This document shows, one piece after another, positions 42,110 to 54,379 of a DNA stretch of 64,000 bases. Where the stretch lies: the NCBI GenBank assembly GCA_907163375.1, contig CAJQUW010008020.1, positions 496,001-560,000 on the forward strand, given 5' to 3'. Source of the stretch: Prostheceraeus crozeri (lineage: Eukaryota; Platyhelminthes; Polycladida; Euryleptidae). Made by a program: the position numbers and the translations under genes. The first letter of the stretch is position 1, and every line of letters starts with the position of its first letter. The notes beneath the pieces are model-generated. The model had not been told where the DNA came from and searched no databases. It worked only from the letters and a program-made list of their open reading frames with translations.

Positions 42110-45100
42110 AATCACAATAGTTGATCAATACAAATACATCACTTTTTGCAATGTATTTTGTGCAAACTAAATGAAATCTCCAGTGAAAATCTAGCGTGCA
42201 TATCACCTATTATTTTACCTCATTAAATTATGAATAACAGCTGGTGAATATTCTAATGTTCCATGCTATTCTTTAATCCGATATTTTCATTGTAAGAGTA
42301 TGTTTCTTTAAGAGCCTAACTTTCTATGAACTTTGCCTTGAAATGGTATATTGCATAATCCGCTTTATTCGGTTTCGCCTTAATTAAGGGCATTTCACTC
42401 TGAGGAGATTTCAATCCAAGCCTATTGTGGTGGCACATCTCTCTTTGTGCTAGCTTGATGATCTATAATATCTTAATACGAGGAAAATTGAAGAATTCTG
42501 GTATTAATAGGAATATTTGGTACAAGGAAAACGAAGAAATTCATCCTGAGGAATATTTAGTACAAGGATTAACATGTTCTGAAAGAATATATTGTCCTTG
42601 CAATGTTGATTTCCAAATTCATATTAAAGTATATTTCAACATTTATCTTCATTGTAATTATTTAATGCAATGTACTAATAGATAAAACCCGACTTTTTCT
42701 AATAAGTTGTTTATTTTGCAAATCAATTTTTACATCGGTATTCTAGGCCTTTTCATGATAGATTTTCAGAAAAATCAATATTGTTGTTACACATGGCTTT
42801 GTGGGTTTCTGATGTAGAGGAAAGACTCTTCTTCAGAAATTTCAGTATTCTATTCTATGCCAGTTTATAGCGGTCGTTTTCAATATTCATGTTTATACCT
42901 TCATACTGGCCGGTAACGGCCACTCTTTATCATGACCGGCCGGCACCGGTCTGAACGCTGTACCGACAGGTACCGGCAAATCGGTTGTACAGTGTGATGT
43001 TAATTGTTTAAGACTATACGTATTGCGCAACTTTTTTTGGCATTTGTCTAATAATTGGTTTCCGAAAGCTTCGGTGCCCGGGAATAAAAATTATTTGATT
43101 AGGCCTACTGTACATACATCTTCGAATATTAACTATGCAATGGTGCAATCTCACTATCAAGCTAATCAAGAATTTTGAAATTTATCAAAATAGCAATGTA
43201 ATTTTTTGATATGCTAGAATGCATTTTGAATTATTCATTTCATGGGCATTTGAGTTTCATTGATGACCTTTGCAGTTAATATCCTTGATAATGTCCACAG
43301 GAAACGTTTCACGAAAACGCTAAATTCGATCATAGATAGACAAATTCGCTTGTCATCGACTTGATCTTCACAAGCAAATTTTGTCACAAAGAGATTCAGC
43401 ATGAGATTTCGCATCGTATTTTGGAGATTTGACAGTAAATAGAGATTTCGTCATCCTTTTTGATTACTTCTACATGTGAATATTTTGACAACGAGAGGTG
43501 CTGGCCGGAATGCACCACATATCCTATAATGGAAACTTTGTTACGGATGCAATAGTGATTAAGCATGTCCATCATAAACAAAGAAATTGACAGTACTAAT
43601 TGTTAATTCTTCAAATTGAATGTTGAGTGACATACGTGGTCAGCAGGTGAAAATAGAAGACATTGATGCACAGTAGGGTGCGGGAGAGATTATGCATGTA
43701 CACTAGTAGGAGCTCTGTTGGTACGAGTACGACCACCAGTTTGTGATTTGGAAAAGGAATCCCCATTACTCCAGCATTCATGAAAAGGACAAAAAGCAAA
43801 CAGAACAAGCACGTGCATGACAACTCGGGAAAGCAAAGATACATTTCTGAAAATCTTAACTGAATGACCATGACGTATCTTAAAAGAGTTACAAGAGTTA
43901 TATCACTTTACATAGACACCTGTCAATGATAAGATCAATCAGACAATTAAACGACATTCCTCATTAATGTACCATTGATTATCGGCATCCGTCATTACAT
44001 TGAAATTGTCAAAATTCAAATTAATTAATGTCATAAATTACCCGAAAACCAAACTGAATTCTCTATTATTTCTCGTGTAACCCCTGAATAAGAGAATAAA
44101 CGAATCGCCATTTCGTTTGAGATTTAATAAACATAAATTTAGTGATGATGATTAACACTGCATCGGAATATTAAAAAAACCGAGTCTACTTATCTGTTTA
44201 TTGATACCTTCACCTTAAACTTTAATGATCCGATAAGGTCCTTATAAACTTGAATTTTTCTATGATTTAGCACCTTACTGAAGACCAAGCATAGTATCTA
44301 AATATAGTGTCTTTGCTGAAAACGTTCAGAAATGTTCGCACTTTAATCATAGCTACTTCGAAGACAAAACATTGCTGTCGATGTCAACAAATTGCACTTA
44401 TGGTATTGAAGCGGAAGTATAAAAAATGAACAAAAGGCACCTGATCATTCAGACTTTTACTGTATAGCAGAAATTGTAATAATCGCATCGCGCAAGTACT
44501 ATTTACAACCAATCAGTCCCATTAGTTTGCAATTCTTTCGTGATACGAATATGTACATTGCATCAAGGAATTTTGATCTAGATTTCCTTGATTGTTCATG
44601 CATCTAGCATTCAAATACTGATGCAAGTGTTTGAACTACTTGTACGCGTCATGAAAATAAATAGAGGATGAGATAAGGTGGCCCATTTACTGCTGCCCAT
44701 GTTGCCCCCTTTCCTTCACCGTCATGTGTGAAGATGACTCTATCATACATGCACGTGCACATTGTTATTTCATGTCGTGTTCCGGAATACATTTCCACAT
44801 TGAGGCTGTGAGTAGGAGCCGGGCAGATGATAAAATTAACAAAAGATAAGCATGCATGTATTTTCTTATGTAAAATTTACTGCTTTGTCAATTATTCAAT
44901 TAAGCACTTCTACGAAAATGGCTGTGATGCGGCAACTTGAAAGCGGATAGATATTTTCTCAAGTGATTTGGCATTAACACAAATTTGGAAACAGTCGGAC
45001 TCTAGTCGAAACTGACTGAAGCCATAAATTTTTTTTCATTAGAAATGAAATAGAAGTCTTTCGGACATGGTGAATGGTGAGCGTCAAGTAGTACTCATGA

Positions 45101-45700
45101 TCAGTTATGAGTTCAAAGATAAGTCGATGTTTTCCGTAATTAGTCAGGGCTTACAATTAATTTAAAGCTATTGCTGTCAGCTTCAGGAATGAATTGTGAC
45201 CAGACAAATTAAAAGTGATATAATGGCCATAGACATGAAGCGAACTGCTAATCCATTCAATTGTATTAACATTTCCATTCAAATAGGAAGCGTAGCATAT
45301 GCAATTGACATCAGCTGTTTCTAAGCAATCTTTTATATCCGATGGAATTTTATGAATTTATAGATTCCTTTCTCTGCTATGATACCACATTGCTATCCCT
45401 GTCATTTCTGAATTCGTTTATAAATAGCTGACGTGTTGTTTTCTGATGGTTGCATTATTATAATTATACAATTTTTTCAATTGATTAAGCCTTAAGTCTC
45501 CTTAATAGGATTGCTGACAATATGTTCATATTACAGAAAAAAAACAAATTCAGTTCGAATTCATGAAGTGCAAAATGTCATGCAAGAAATTATATAAGCT
45601 ACAGCTTTACTTGTTAGGCATGCGCATGCTGTGGCTTTGCATCATGGAACATTATGCGAATTATGAAAATAAGTTACGGTACTACAATAGTCTCACTTCT
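42110..45700. other. No recognised gene
   Basis: 3.6 kb of AT-rich sequence. Small frames (for example 42425-42685 plus, 43611-43871 minus) show no domain. Near 42910-42990 there is a GC-rich patch of 'ccggt' repeats (ctggccggtaacggcc, gaccggccggcaccggt). Confidence 0.45.
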
Positions 45701-45706
45701 ATTTTT

Positions 45707-45835
45707 CAGATGCTGCCAAACAACGACGTCGCATGGAGCGGAAGTGGTAAAGAGACAAACATAAAAAAAATTGCAAGAGGAATAAAAACGCTGCTGTGTC
45801 AATAACTTCTGAACAAAAATATATTGGTCACATAT
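45707..45835 (+). pseudogene. Non-LTR retrotransposon fragment
   Basis: The frame reads DAAKQRRRMERKW, a stop, then RDKHKKNCKRNKNAAV, resembling the RRR.ERKWR....h..f...rN....l segment between endonuclease and reverse transcriptase in RTE/CR1-like elements. Too short to classify. Confidence 0.4.
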
Positions 45836-46639
45836 GAATACTTGACTGTTTTATTTATCCCGATCATTAAAGCACACGGGAATTAGGTTTTCGGGAAATC
45901 CAAAAAATTATAATATTCACTTTAATGAAAGAGATATCATTAAAAAATATCATTCTCTTTGAAAATATATAGAAAATTCATTGAAGAAGAATATCATTCT
46001 CTATGATGATCCTCAAGTACCATGATAATTAGGACTAACATGCATACATGTAGTTAATTATTTAATAGATGCAAAATAAATTCTTTTTAATCCTAGAGGA
46101 CCAGAAATGCAGAATCGTGCAGGATTTTATCCAAATAATACCATAGAAAATCCTGCAAGACTTCACCTTTAAAATCCTTCACGAAATTTCTACCGGATTT
46201 AAAGGAAAAATCCTAGCAAAAGGTTCCATAATACTACAAGAACTGGTCTACAGTAATCCCGCAGAAAATAATCAGTCGGGTATGCTTCAATGATAGACTC
46301 ATCAATTTCAAGCGACCCTTTAACGAAGTTATAGTTACCTTTGATGCATACAAGACCACTCTCTGAAGAACAGAACGAGACAAAGGAGCATGAAGGAGAA
46401 GAATCCCTTGCACTATCAAGTCCGAGATGAGACCAGGATTCGGCACATTCCATTGAGTCGATTTCTGTCACATAATTAAACAAAAGCAAAATTGGCAGAA
46501 TACCTGGCTAAGAAAATCCTAGACTACAACAAAGATTCCTGCACGCTGATTATCACCTCAATAGAGATGTGGGCCTTTTTCCAGCCAACTACCATGAGGA
46601 AGCAGATACGTTTATGATCAGGGGGAGTGTCTGCAGCAG

Positions 46640-46930
46640 AGAGAAACTCCGTGGATGCTCAAACGACTTTCTTTTCCCCTGGCACTGATGTTCTGGTTTT
46701 GGTCATAGCAAATTATGATCTTTTTCCGAAGAACGCCTACATCTCTATGGTCTCTATGGCCATTATGGGAACATTTTGGGGACTGACAGAGCAAAGGTTT
46801 TGCCCTGATTTCATGCATGCATTGGGACAGATGCCACTGGACGATTTGCTCTCCTAGGCAAGGCAACCTGGTTGAAGCTGTATTTAGAGTCAGAAGATGA
46901 AGTGATTGAGGCTCTGCGCAAACTGTACGT
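46640..46930 (+). pseudogene. Repeat-borne 'SPxTDVLVL' ORF fragment
   Basis: Reads SPGTDVLVLVIANYDLFP and, after a frameshift, GTDATGRFALLGKATWLKLY and SEDEVIEALRKLY. The order SPDTDV.vL ... G.D.TGrF.GKGK.tw.k is that of a widespread transposon-associated protein family in invertebrates; I cannot name its element. At least one frameshift. Confidence 0.4.
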
Positions 46931-47074
46931 GTGATGGTAGCGAGATGAATGAGGACTTGCAGTTAATCCTGTTGTCTGCGCTTCGATCGCATCGTCCGAA
47001 GGGCATCCATCTCTCTAACATTCCCGAATTGCGTTGGCATCTATTTTGTAAACATGGCAGAAAGTTTGAAGCAA

Positions 47075-47152
47075 CCACTTAGGGTCATATAAGGTGCTTG
47101 GAAAAAATGTAAACATTGTTTTTCAAATTCAGTAAGCCCCAAGGATTTCAAA
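47075..47152 (-). repeat. Copy of the 38325-38640 repeat
   Basis: Minus-strand sequence shares the 'actgaat.tgaaaaacaatgttt' and 'cacctta.atgac' blocks with the repeat dimer at 38325-38640. It directly abuts the DNA transposon that follows. Confidence 0.5.
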
Positions 47153-48460
47153 TATACAAGGCGTAACAAAAGTTTCTCCCCATACGTTTTCTCACCGTTT
47201 GAGTAACAAAGCAACCGAAGACAAGTATAATTAATATGAAGTAACAACTATTTATTGATCATCAATACCACGAAAAATTGTCACCATACACCATAGCTTT
47301 GTGCTTGCCTTCAATTTTCATGAACTGCAAAATACTCGAACCGAACGAGCTACGCAAGCGCACATGTTTGGTCTGTGTGATAAGCTGTCATTTCTGTCTA
47401 ACGCAAAGAAGCAGATGTTCGAGGTTCTTGGAGTGAAGTTTTGTTGGTGCTTCATTGTTAATTAAGTCATATGCGGTGGTTACGTGCACCATCGATTCAG
47501 ACATTCATTTTCCATCCTCATCAATCTGGATGTGGTTTGCTTCAACTTTCATTAGCACAGAGAAATTTGAACTCCGAAAACCTTGTCTATCATTAATAAT
47601 GGCTTTATGGAGGGAGCACATTATTGACCCCATGATGTTGCCCGATCTGAAGATTTCATTATTGAGTGAGGCGTAGAGGTCCGTCTTACCTCACATGCAG
47701 ATACCACCAAATACCTTGTTTTCATTGATAACTCTAGCCATCATCTCAGGAGGTCTGATTGCCGTCGGACTTTTTGCTTGGATTCCCCAGTACTGCATGT
47801 TCACCATCTGCTGAAAGTCTGTCCGGTATTTATTCATGGAATGAGTATGTGCGATCACAGCACTTTGGCCCGCAGCAGTGACATCTGAGTGGGCCTACCA
47901 CTCATCGATCATCTTGCGTCTGAGCAGACCTGCTTTAAACATTTTTCTGAGAGGCAGGGCATAATCGCTGTTTATTCGGTTTTCGTGGAGTGCAGAAGCG
48001 TTACCGTGGGAAGGCCATCATTAAAATGTCTTCTGTTAGCGTGGGAAAGAAAATTCCAGTGAGTGTCACAAAAGCTCCTCCCCACGGGGATAAACTTCTG
48101 TTGCAAACAAAAAAGGCAAACATACATGAAACGTGCTTCCTAGTCGAATAATGGCTCAAATGGTGCGCTCCTGAGCTCATTCCCTCTTAACATACCCCAA
48201 AAAGAAAGCGAATACTATTTCGTTGGAAGGTGCACATCACAACCCGATTTTATTGTTGCAAAAATCAGTCGATCACTTTGGCCTGGGTTATCAAACAGAT
48301 ATTTATTCCGATCAGACTCAGATTATGCATGCTGGTGGCGTGATGGACACCCACAGGATACTAGTAGTGCTGGTAACTATTTCTACAACACACAACGTAG
48401 GTGTAAGCTTGATCCATTCCTTATTTGACTGGAGATAAACTTTTGTTACACCCTGTATAT
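47153..48460. mobile_element. DNA transposon with ~28-bp TIRs, mariner-like size
   Basis: Left end tatacaaggcgtaacaaaag and right end, on the other strand, tatacagggtgtaacaaaag, both followed by a ttt.tc block. Length about 1.3 kb fits the Tc1/mariner group, and the tip resembles mariner-type ends. Only scraps of coding sequence are seen on the minus strand (VNMQYWGIQAKSP near 47790, like the VN.QN.RYWg..NP block of DDE_3 transposases). Confidence 0.6.
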
Positions 48461-48757
48461 AATTTCCTTATCTCCAATGTTATAAACGAAAATGCGTAGG
48501 TAACTGAACTATGAGTAAAAAAGGCGAGTTTCCAAGTATAGTAAGTCTCATTTGTACATATCTGAAATCGCTACTAACTCTTTCAAAAATTCTTCTGATC
48601 TGTCAAACATCCTGTCGATGAAGGAAGATGTCTGAGGCGTGGTTTTCAAAACATCATATTGGTAATTAGTAATAAGGGTGTAAAATATTCAACACTAAGT
48701 CGAAAGATGTTACTTAAAAATTGCTTTTAATGATAATGGCTTTCGAACATCCATTAA

Positions 48758-49973
48758 CACTAGAACTAAAGTTTGTTTGCCTAGAAATAGGGGTGCGGCA
48801 GGTCTGAGTTGATAATGTTAAGGTAGAATTTTCTCTAGTAAACGCGGTAACTTAATTCACCAATAGTAAATTTGTCTCCCGAAACTTTAAACAAGCTCTT
48901 TAAGCATCTTCACAAGAGAAGAACATGTTTTAAGCAAACATGATCAGCGTGCACATGTACACTGTATATTGACCAAAAATTAATGGTACCATTTCGATAA
49001 AATTTTTCTTGACACAAACATAAGGAGTTAGTAAAAAGTAAAAACAGTTTAATTAATTTTTTGCATTCATGACCAAGTACTGTTTGTCCGCGTTGATAAC
49101 ACGGACACGTCAACTGCAGCAAATACATCTGTTCTGGGTTTTGCTACGATATCCGCGAACTGAACACGTCTGTCGAGATGAAGAACAATACGACACTGCA
49201 TGACTCATCTTCACATGTGCTGATGGAGTAGACTTGAAGTCGGTGAGTTCTTTTCCGAGATCTAGAAGAAACTGCATCGACTAATCGCGCTGTTTTGTTC
49301 GGCGCTTTTCTGAATAGGATCCAGGAATTACTTCGAACCAGGTACAAGACATTGAAGAAGACGGCAACTGGCCAGCACCTTGAAGCAATCTTGATTGTAT
49401 AAAGCTTCGACATTTGGTCAATGCAGTCAACTCTAACATTCGTCTTGTTGTAGTGCAAGATGGGTTCCTGCTTTCGTTTTTCGTCCGCAGAAATTTGAAC
49501 AGTCCTGTGAAGGGAACTGATGCGACAAACTGGTACAGACGTCTTCGGTTTTCTACAACGCGAGTGTGCAACCAGATACAGATCGATATCGCAGAACTTC
49601 AGTGTCGTGAACAGCTTTATCAGTCATGCTTTATGTCAGGAAGGTCACGTCGATTATGTTTACGTAGGCGCATCATCATCACAGGAATCGAGTTCGGAAT
49701 CATAAAATTCCTCAATTATCGTGGCAGCATGCTTTGCAGAATAACGCTTGGGCTTGCTCATTCTTCGAATTGATGACATATCTGATCGCGAATGAAAGAA
49801 TGAAAACCTAAGTATCTGTTTACAAAGCAGGGTGTGACATGGATAATGGACTAGGATGAATGACACAATGCTCTGCAAGTCTGAAAGATACAGAAAGCAT
49901 CTTTCGTACGTGGGTTGCCATCTTTAAAGATAATTTGATATGGGTCTAAAAGACTGCAACCGCAGTTCTAGTG
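48758..49973 (-). mobile_element. Internally deleted piggyBac element
   Basis: Left end cactagaactaaagttt after TTAA (48754-48757); right end, other strand, cactagaactgcggttg, bounded by tcaa (a one-base change of TTAA, 49974-49977). At 1.2 kb it is about half the autonomous size. Remnants of both ends of a transposase gene lie inside, so it probably arose by internal deletion. Confidence 0.7.
49200..49770 (-). pseudogene. Deleted piggyBac transposase remnant
   Basis: Minus strand: an N-terminal piece starting MSKPKRYSAKHAATIIEEF with acidic DSELDSCDDDAPT and a stop, then after a loss of most of the catalytic region a C-terminal piece HYNKTNVRVDCIDQMSKLY and RCWPVAVFFNVLY, the YNKtkGGVD..DQM..Y block with the glycines changed. 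All three catalytic Asp regions are missing except the last block. Confidence 0.7.
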
Positions 49974-50156
49974 TCAATGTTGAATCAGATGATAAATATT
50001 CAATTTTTACTATTTTATGAATATGAATGCCTCCTAGAATATTGAGTGACCCGCTGTCACTACGCTGTCATTACTAGAGATGCTAGAAATTTGACATCAA
50101 ACTTGATCACAAGCAAGATTTCTATGCGCACTTAACGGTTAGGTTAGAAAATTAAC

Positions 50157-50412
50157 CATAGAAATAAACTGTTTATCTGAAGTTTGCTAGAATGGAAATT
50201 GACTCAAGGTCGCGGCACATCCGGGGGAACTAAGTTGGGGCATGAAGAACCAATTAAAAGCTTCGATTTACTCATGTGACTGATTCTAACCCAATGATAC
50301 AGACGTTGGCAGGTGCATCTAAGTGAAAATGCGTGCGATTTATGTGCCGTTATTGTGCATTGCATGAAGCTTAATTACCATTCAAGAGGTTTTATTGTTG
50401 TCAATTTCTATG
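50157..50412 (+). mobile_element. hAT-like MITE, copy 3 (256 bp)
   Basis: Third 256-bp copy, very similar to 8536-8791. Starts catagaaataaactg and ends gtcaatttctatg. Flanks aaattaac (50149-50156) and aaatcaac (50413-50420) give an 8-bp duplication with one mismatch. Confidence 0.85.
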
Positions 50413-51104
50413 AAATCAACCGATGAGATTGAGTGCTTACATACAACAGCCACAGACAGTCTGTTACCGAGATTGACTTAACAATCTCTTTGTTTGCACC
50501 CGTGAGTTAGTGATGCTGTTAGATCGATCAGTCTTTCTGTGCGGTTGACCTATAGGAAGTAATCAGTTTGGACAAAATGTGCTTAACATCTAAAAAGAGA
50601 AGGGAACTTGTACCTACATTGACGGCATTACAAGTTAAGGAATCAGTTAACCAACTAGTTAACTAACTAGTTGTCGTTGCAAATTAAACTCTCAATTCGT
50701 TGCAATTTTAGATTTACAGCAATAAATTAGTTAAAATTTAGTTAAAAGTCACAACAAAGTGTGACTTTGACGCTGCTGGTCGTCTATCGGCTGCTGCTGT
50801 CATCTCTTTTGCACTTCGCCGTACTTCACTTTCCAGGCATCGTTTTCTTCGCGTTTTCTCGTGGTACAAGCTGTGTTGGTGTTTATCTTCTTTGTCGCTT
50901 CAGTGTTTTCATATTCATTGCGGATTGCCTACGGTCAGCTTCCCATTTCCTAGTATCATCCAATCGATGAGTATTGTTCATCTGTCTCTTATCGACGGAT
51001 TGTAACTTTGGTTGTCTGGTCTGGACACAACTGGTGGCTATACATTCGATTTCTATGCTGATTTTCCGATCATCAATAGCCATATTAAGCAAGTGACATT
51101 TGTC

Positions 51105-51175
51105 TGTCTGGTCTAGTGGTACCGAGCTTGGATTGGAAGCTGAAGGTTGAGAGTTCGAGGTTACCTCAGCAATAA
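51105..51175 (+). ncRNA. tRNA-like segment with A and B boxes
   Basis: TGGTCTAGTGGTA (A box, 51109-51122 region) and GAGTTCGAGGTT (B box, about 51151) at tRNA-like spacing, with AGCTT/AAGCT forming an anticodon-like stem around a non-standard GGATTGG loop. Acceptor and T stems pair poorly, so it is not a functional tRNA. It may be a pol III-type promoter or SINE-like head, about 55 bp before the retrotransposon ATG. Confidence 0.5.
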
Positions 51176-51229
51176 TATTTTATTGATTCTGAACGGTTAA
51201 CTCTGATTTGACTGGACGCTATTGAAGCC

Positions 51230-54174
51230 ATGCCTACTTTTAACTGTCCAATACCATCCTGTACTCGCTTTTACCGTTTCGTACAAGGTCTTCATACACA
51301 CGTTAATGAACACTTATCCCGACAGGAATCTATTCCTCAGACATTCTACACGGAGTACAATCGCGTACTATGCAATAATTGCTGGAAACAGCACTCAGCG
51401 ATAAGAAGACATGCTTGCAAGGGTAAATCAACGTCTAACCTGCGTTTTGGTGTGACTCAAGATCCTCAAGTGCTCAATGATCATTCCAGTCTGCCTGAAC
51501 TATCAGAAGCTGATGACTTTACAACTTCATCGGACCCTGTTTCGAACAGGTCGTCAGCTCTTCTAGCATCTGATTTCGATCTTTTTCGCAAAGGTTCTGT
51601 ACTTTACCGAATACCAAAAGCATCTTGGATACAAGTCGGATCAGCTCTTAATGGCCTCATCGTGGAAGTTTGTGATAGCAATAGCATTGAAGCATGGGGA
51701 AATTTACTTCGGTTCCCTTCACAATGTGTGTTCAAGCCAGATTCTAGAGCTTAACCTCGTAGGTCCCTTTCTTCTACGATCAATCGACGCATTGCATCAT
51801 ACATATCAGAGCCGCCGGAGACTTTTTCTCAGGATCATCATATCTCCTCTGTTAAAGGCACGAACATCGATTCCCGGACGAAACGAGCAAAACTTGTTCA
51901 AAGGAAGATTGAAAAGGGTGATATGAAAGGAGCTGTCCGTGTGATTGCTTCTGATGAAGAGTATCCCAAATTAATGAACAGACTTTGGGGAAATTGCAGA
52001 GCAAGCATCCAACTCCTCATGCCGATCGCATGAACCCAACCAATCCAACAGAAACGGAAATCAATGAAGCTTTGCAATGTGACGAAACCCAAATTCGTCG
52101 AGCCATTCGAAGTTTTGCGCCAAGCTCAGCTAGTGGTCCAGATCTATTGAAACCACAGCATTTGAAGGACCTCACCTCAACGCCTTGTGGAGAGACCGGG
52201 AATTCCCTCATCAACGCTTTGACACGCCTTATTAATTTGATGCTGAAAGGGAGTGTTCCAGATGATGTAACTCCCTTTCTATATGGAGCCTCGTTGACTG
52301 CATTGACCAAAATGAACGCCGACGTCCGTCCTATTGCTGTTGGAACTGTTTATCGCCGGATTGCGAGCAAGATTGCCGCCCGACATGGAATCGCATTGGT
52401 GAAAGACACCTTCTACCCCCATCAACTTGGTGTGGGAATCCGCAGGGGGCGGAACTTATTGTTCATACTGTCCGCAACTATTTGATTCACAAAATGGAAG
52501 CCAGCACTCCTATTGTCATGCTAAAAGTCGAGATTGACAACGCCTTCAACACTATCCGACGGGATGTTGTTCTCAACGAGATACGAGACGAAATCAACGA
52601 GTTATTCCCCTTCATCAGACAACTGTACGGCAATAACTCAAATCTCTTCTACGGAGACCACAAGCTCTTTTCAGCCGAAGGCATGCAACAAGGAGATCCT
52701 ATCGGCCCTCTGGGATTCAGCCTGGCTATTAACAAGCTTGCTTGTAACTTGAAAAGTGAATTGAATTTCTGGTATTTAGATGATGGTTGTCTGATTGGAG
52801 AAATAAAACAAGTGCATGAAGATCTCAATACAATCATACATCATCAAGACAAATATGGGTTCCGTTTGAACATATCCAAGTGCGAATTTTTCGATCCCAT
52901 GAATCTACATGTACATATAGGAGATTACACTGTCCCCAATTTATTCGAACGAATGAAATTGCTAACGATGAGTTGCGCTACTCTCCTGGGAACACCACTT
53001 TTTGATCCGTCTGCAGAAACAATTTTCAAGAAGAAGGTCGATGCCATGGTGAAATTAACTGACCGCATAAAGGACCTGGACTCGCACTACAGCTTCTACA
53101 TTTTGAAGAATTGCCTTTCCATGCCGAAGCTTCTCTATTTGTTGAGAACCTACCCTTTTTATGACCTGCCTCATCTTTTAATGGAATTTGAAGACCTTCA
53201 AAGAACTTCATTGGAGTCCATTTTGAACTGTGCGATCACCCCAGAATCATATGTACAGGCTTTTCTACCTACATCTTTTGGAGGACTGGGCTTTCGCCGA
53301 GCGTCTGATCTGGCTCTTTCGTCATTTATAGCTTCGGCAAGCATTGCTTCGGACACAATCAATGTACTGATGCCAGCCCATGATCTAGAGGATCCGCATC
53401 TGATGTATGCAAAGAGTATCTGGCAAGCTAAAATTCCGCTGTCAGAGCCACCCATAGGTGAATCCTCAGGAAGCCAGGGAGCTTGGGATCGTCCTCTAGT
53501 GAGAGTGCAGTTCGAACAGATTCTCAATTCAGTATCGGATGACAAATCCAAGAGCCGCCTTCTTTCGGCTTCCGCACCTGGTGCTGGTATGTGGCTCAAT
53601 TCAATTCCGATTCAGTCCCTCGGCTTGAAACTAAATGATGGGCAACTACGCATCGCCATTGCCTTGCGTCTGGGCACTGATGTCTGCATTCCCCACAAAT
53701 GCAAATGCAGCGCTATGGTGAACAAAAGTGGTACACATAGCTTGAGTTGTCGGCTGAACTCGGGTAGAGGCGCTCGCCAGCACCATGAAGCTAATGACAT
53801 TATTCGCCGTGCTTTGGTCTCAGCAGGTGTGCCCGCCGTATTGGAACCCCTCGGCCTAAGCCGAGATGACGGCAAGAGACCTGATGGCATCACGCTCGTT
53901 CCTTGGACCAGAGGCCTTCCGCTCATATGGGACTACACCTGCGTTGACACCTTGGCAGTGAGTAACATCCGTACGAGTGTGCAAGGAGGAGGGAGACTAG
54001 CATCCTACGCCGAAGAAAAATGAAGCGCAGATACGAAAGCCTTACAAGAGCCCACATTTTATGTCCATTCGCAATGGAAACATTGGGAGCTTGGGGTGAC
54101 GACGCCAAGAATCTGATCGATATAATTGGAAAGAAGATCTGCGAGAGAAGCGGTGATTCTCTCAAACACGACTG
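51230..54174 (+). pseudogene. Retrotransposon polyprotein: zinc fingers, RT, RLE
   Basis: Start ATG 51230 (MPTFNCPIPSCTRFYRF). Two C2H2-like fingers (CPIPSC...H...H; CNNCWKQH...RRHAC) precede a Ser-rich linker. The reverse transcriptase carries ADVRPIAVGTVYRRIASK, EIDNAFNTIRRD (motif A), QQGDPIGPLGFSLAI (motif B) and WYLDDG (motif C; LDDG rather than the common ADD). The C-terminal part has a C.C...GTHSLSC knuckle and the endonuclease PD..D pattern (KRPDGITLVPW, then WDYTCVDT). Frameshifts or stops fall near 51754-51985, near 52450, and at 54023, where the frame continues as MKRRYESL...METLGAWG to 54174. Nearly full length and only lightly broken. Confidence 0.75.
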
Positions 54175-54379
54175 AGGATTCTCTCCACATTCCTCAAACA
54201 GCGACTGAGTCTTGCCGTGCAGCGTGGGAACGCGGCCAGTATTACTTCCTGCATGCCGAACAGTAGAGACCTCCACGAAGTTAACTACCTTTGATTTTAT
54301 TTTTTATTTCTAGTTTACTTATGCTTTGCTTTTACTTGTGACACAATAAAGAAAATGGTCAAATAAAAAAAAAGTTAAA

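Larger units (their letters stand above)
50742..54370 (+). mobile_element. Non-LTR retrotransposon with restriction-like endonuclease
   Basis: About 3.6 kb, plus strand: 5' region with a tRNA-like segment, one coding region with an N-terminal zinc-finger, central reverse transcriptase and C-terminal restriction-like endonuclease, and a 3' tail (aaataaaaaaaaag). Possible target duplication: ttaaaatttagt near 50731-50742 and agttaaaattagt at about 54372. The endonuclease type places it with the R2/NeSL/CRE-like group; I cannot fix the clade. Confidence 0.65.

Noticed and set aside
51105-51175. A functional tRNA gene
   Set aside because: The anticodon loop is non-standard (GGATTGG) and the acceptor and T stems pair poorly, although A and B boxes are present.
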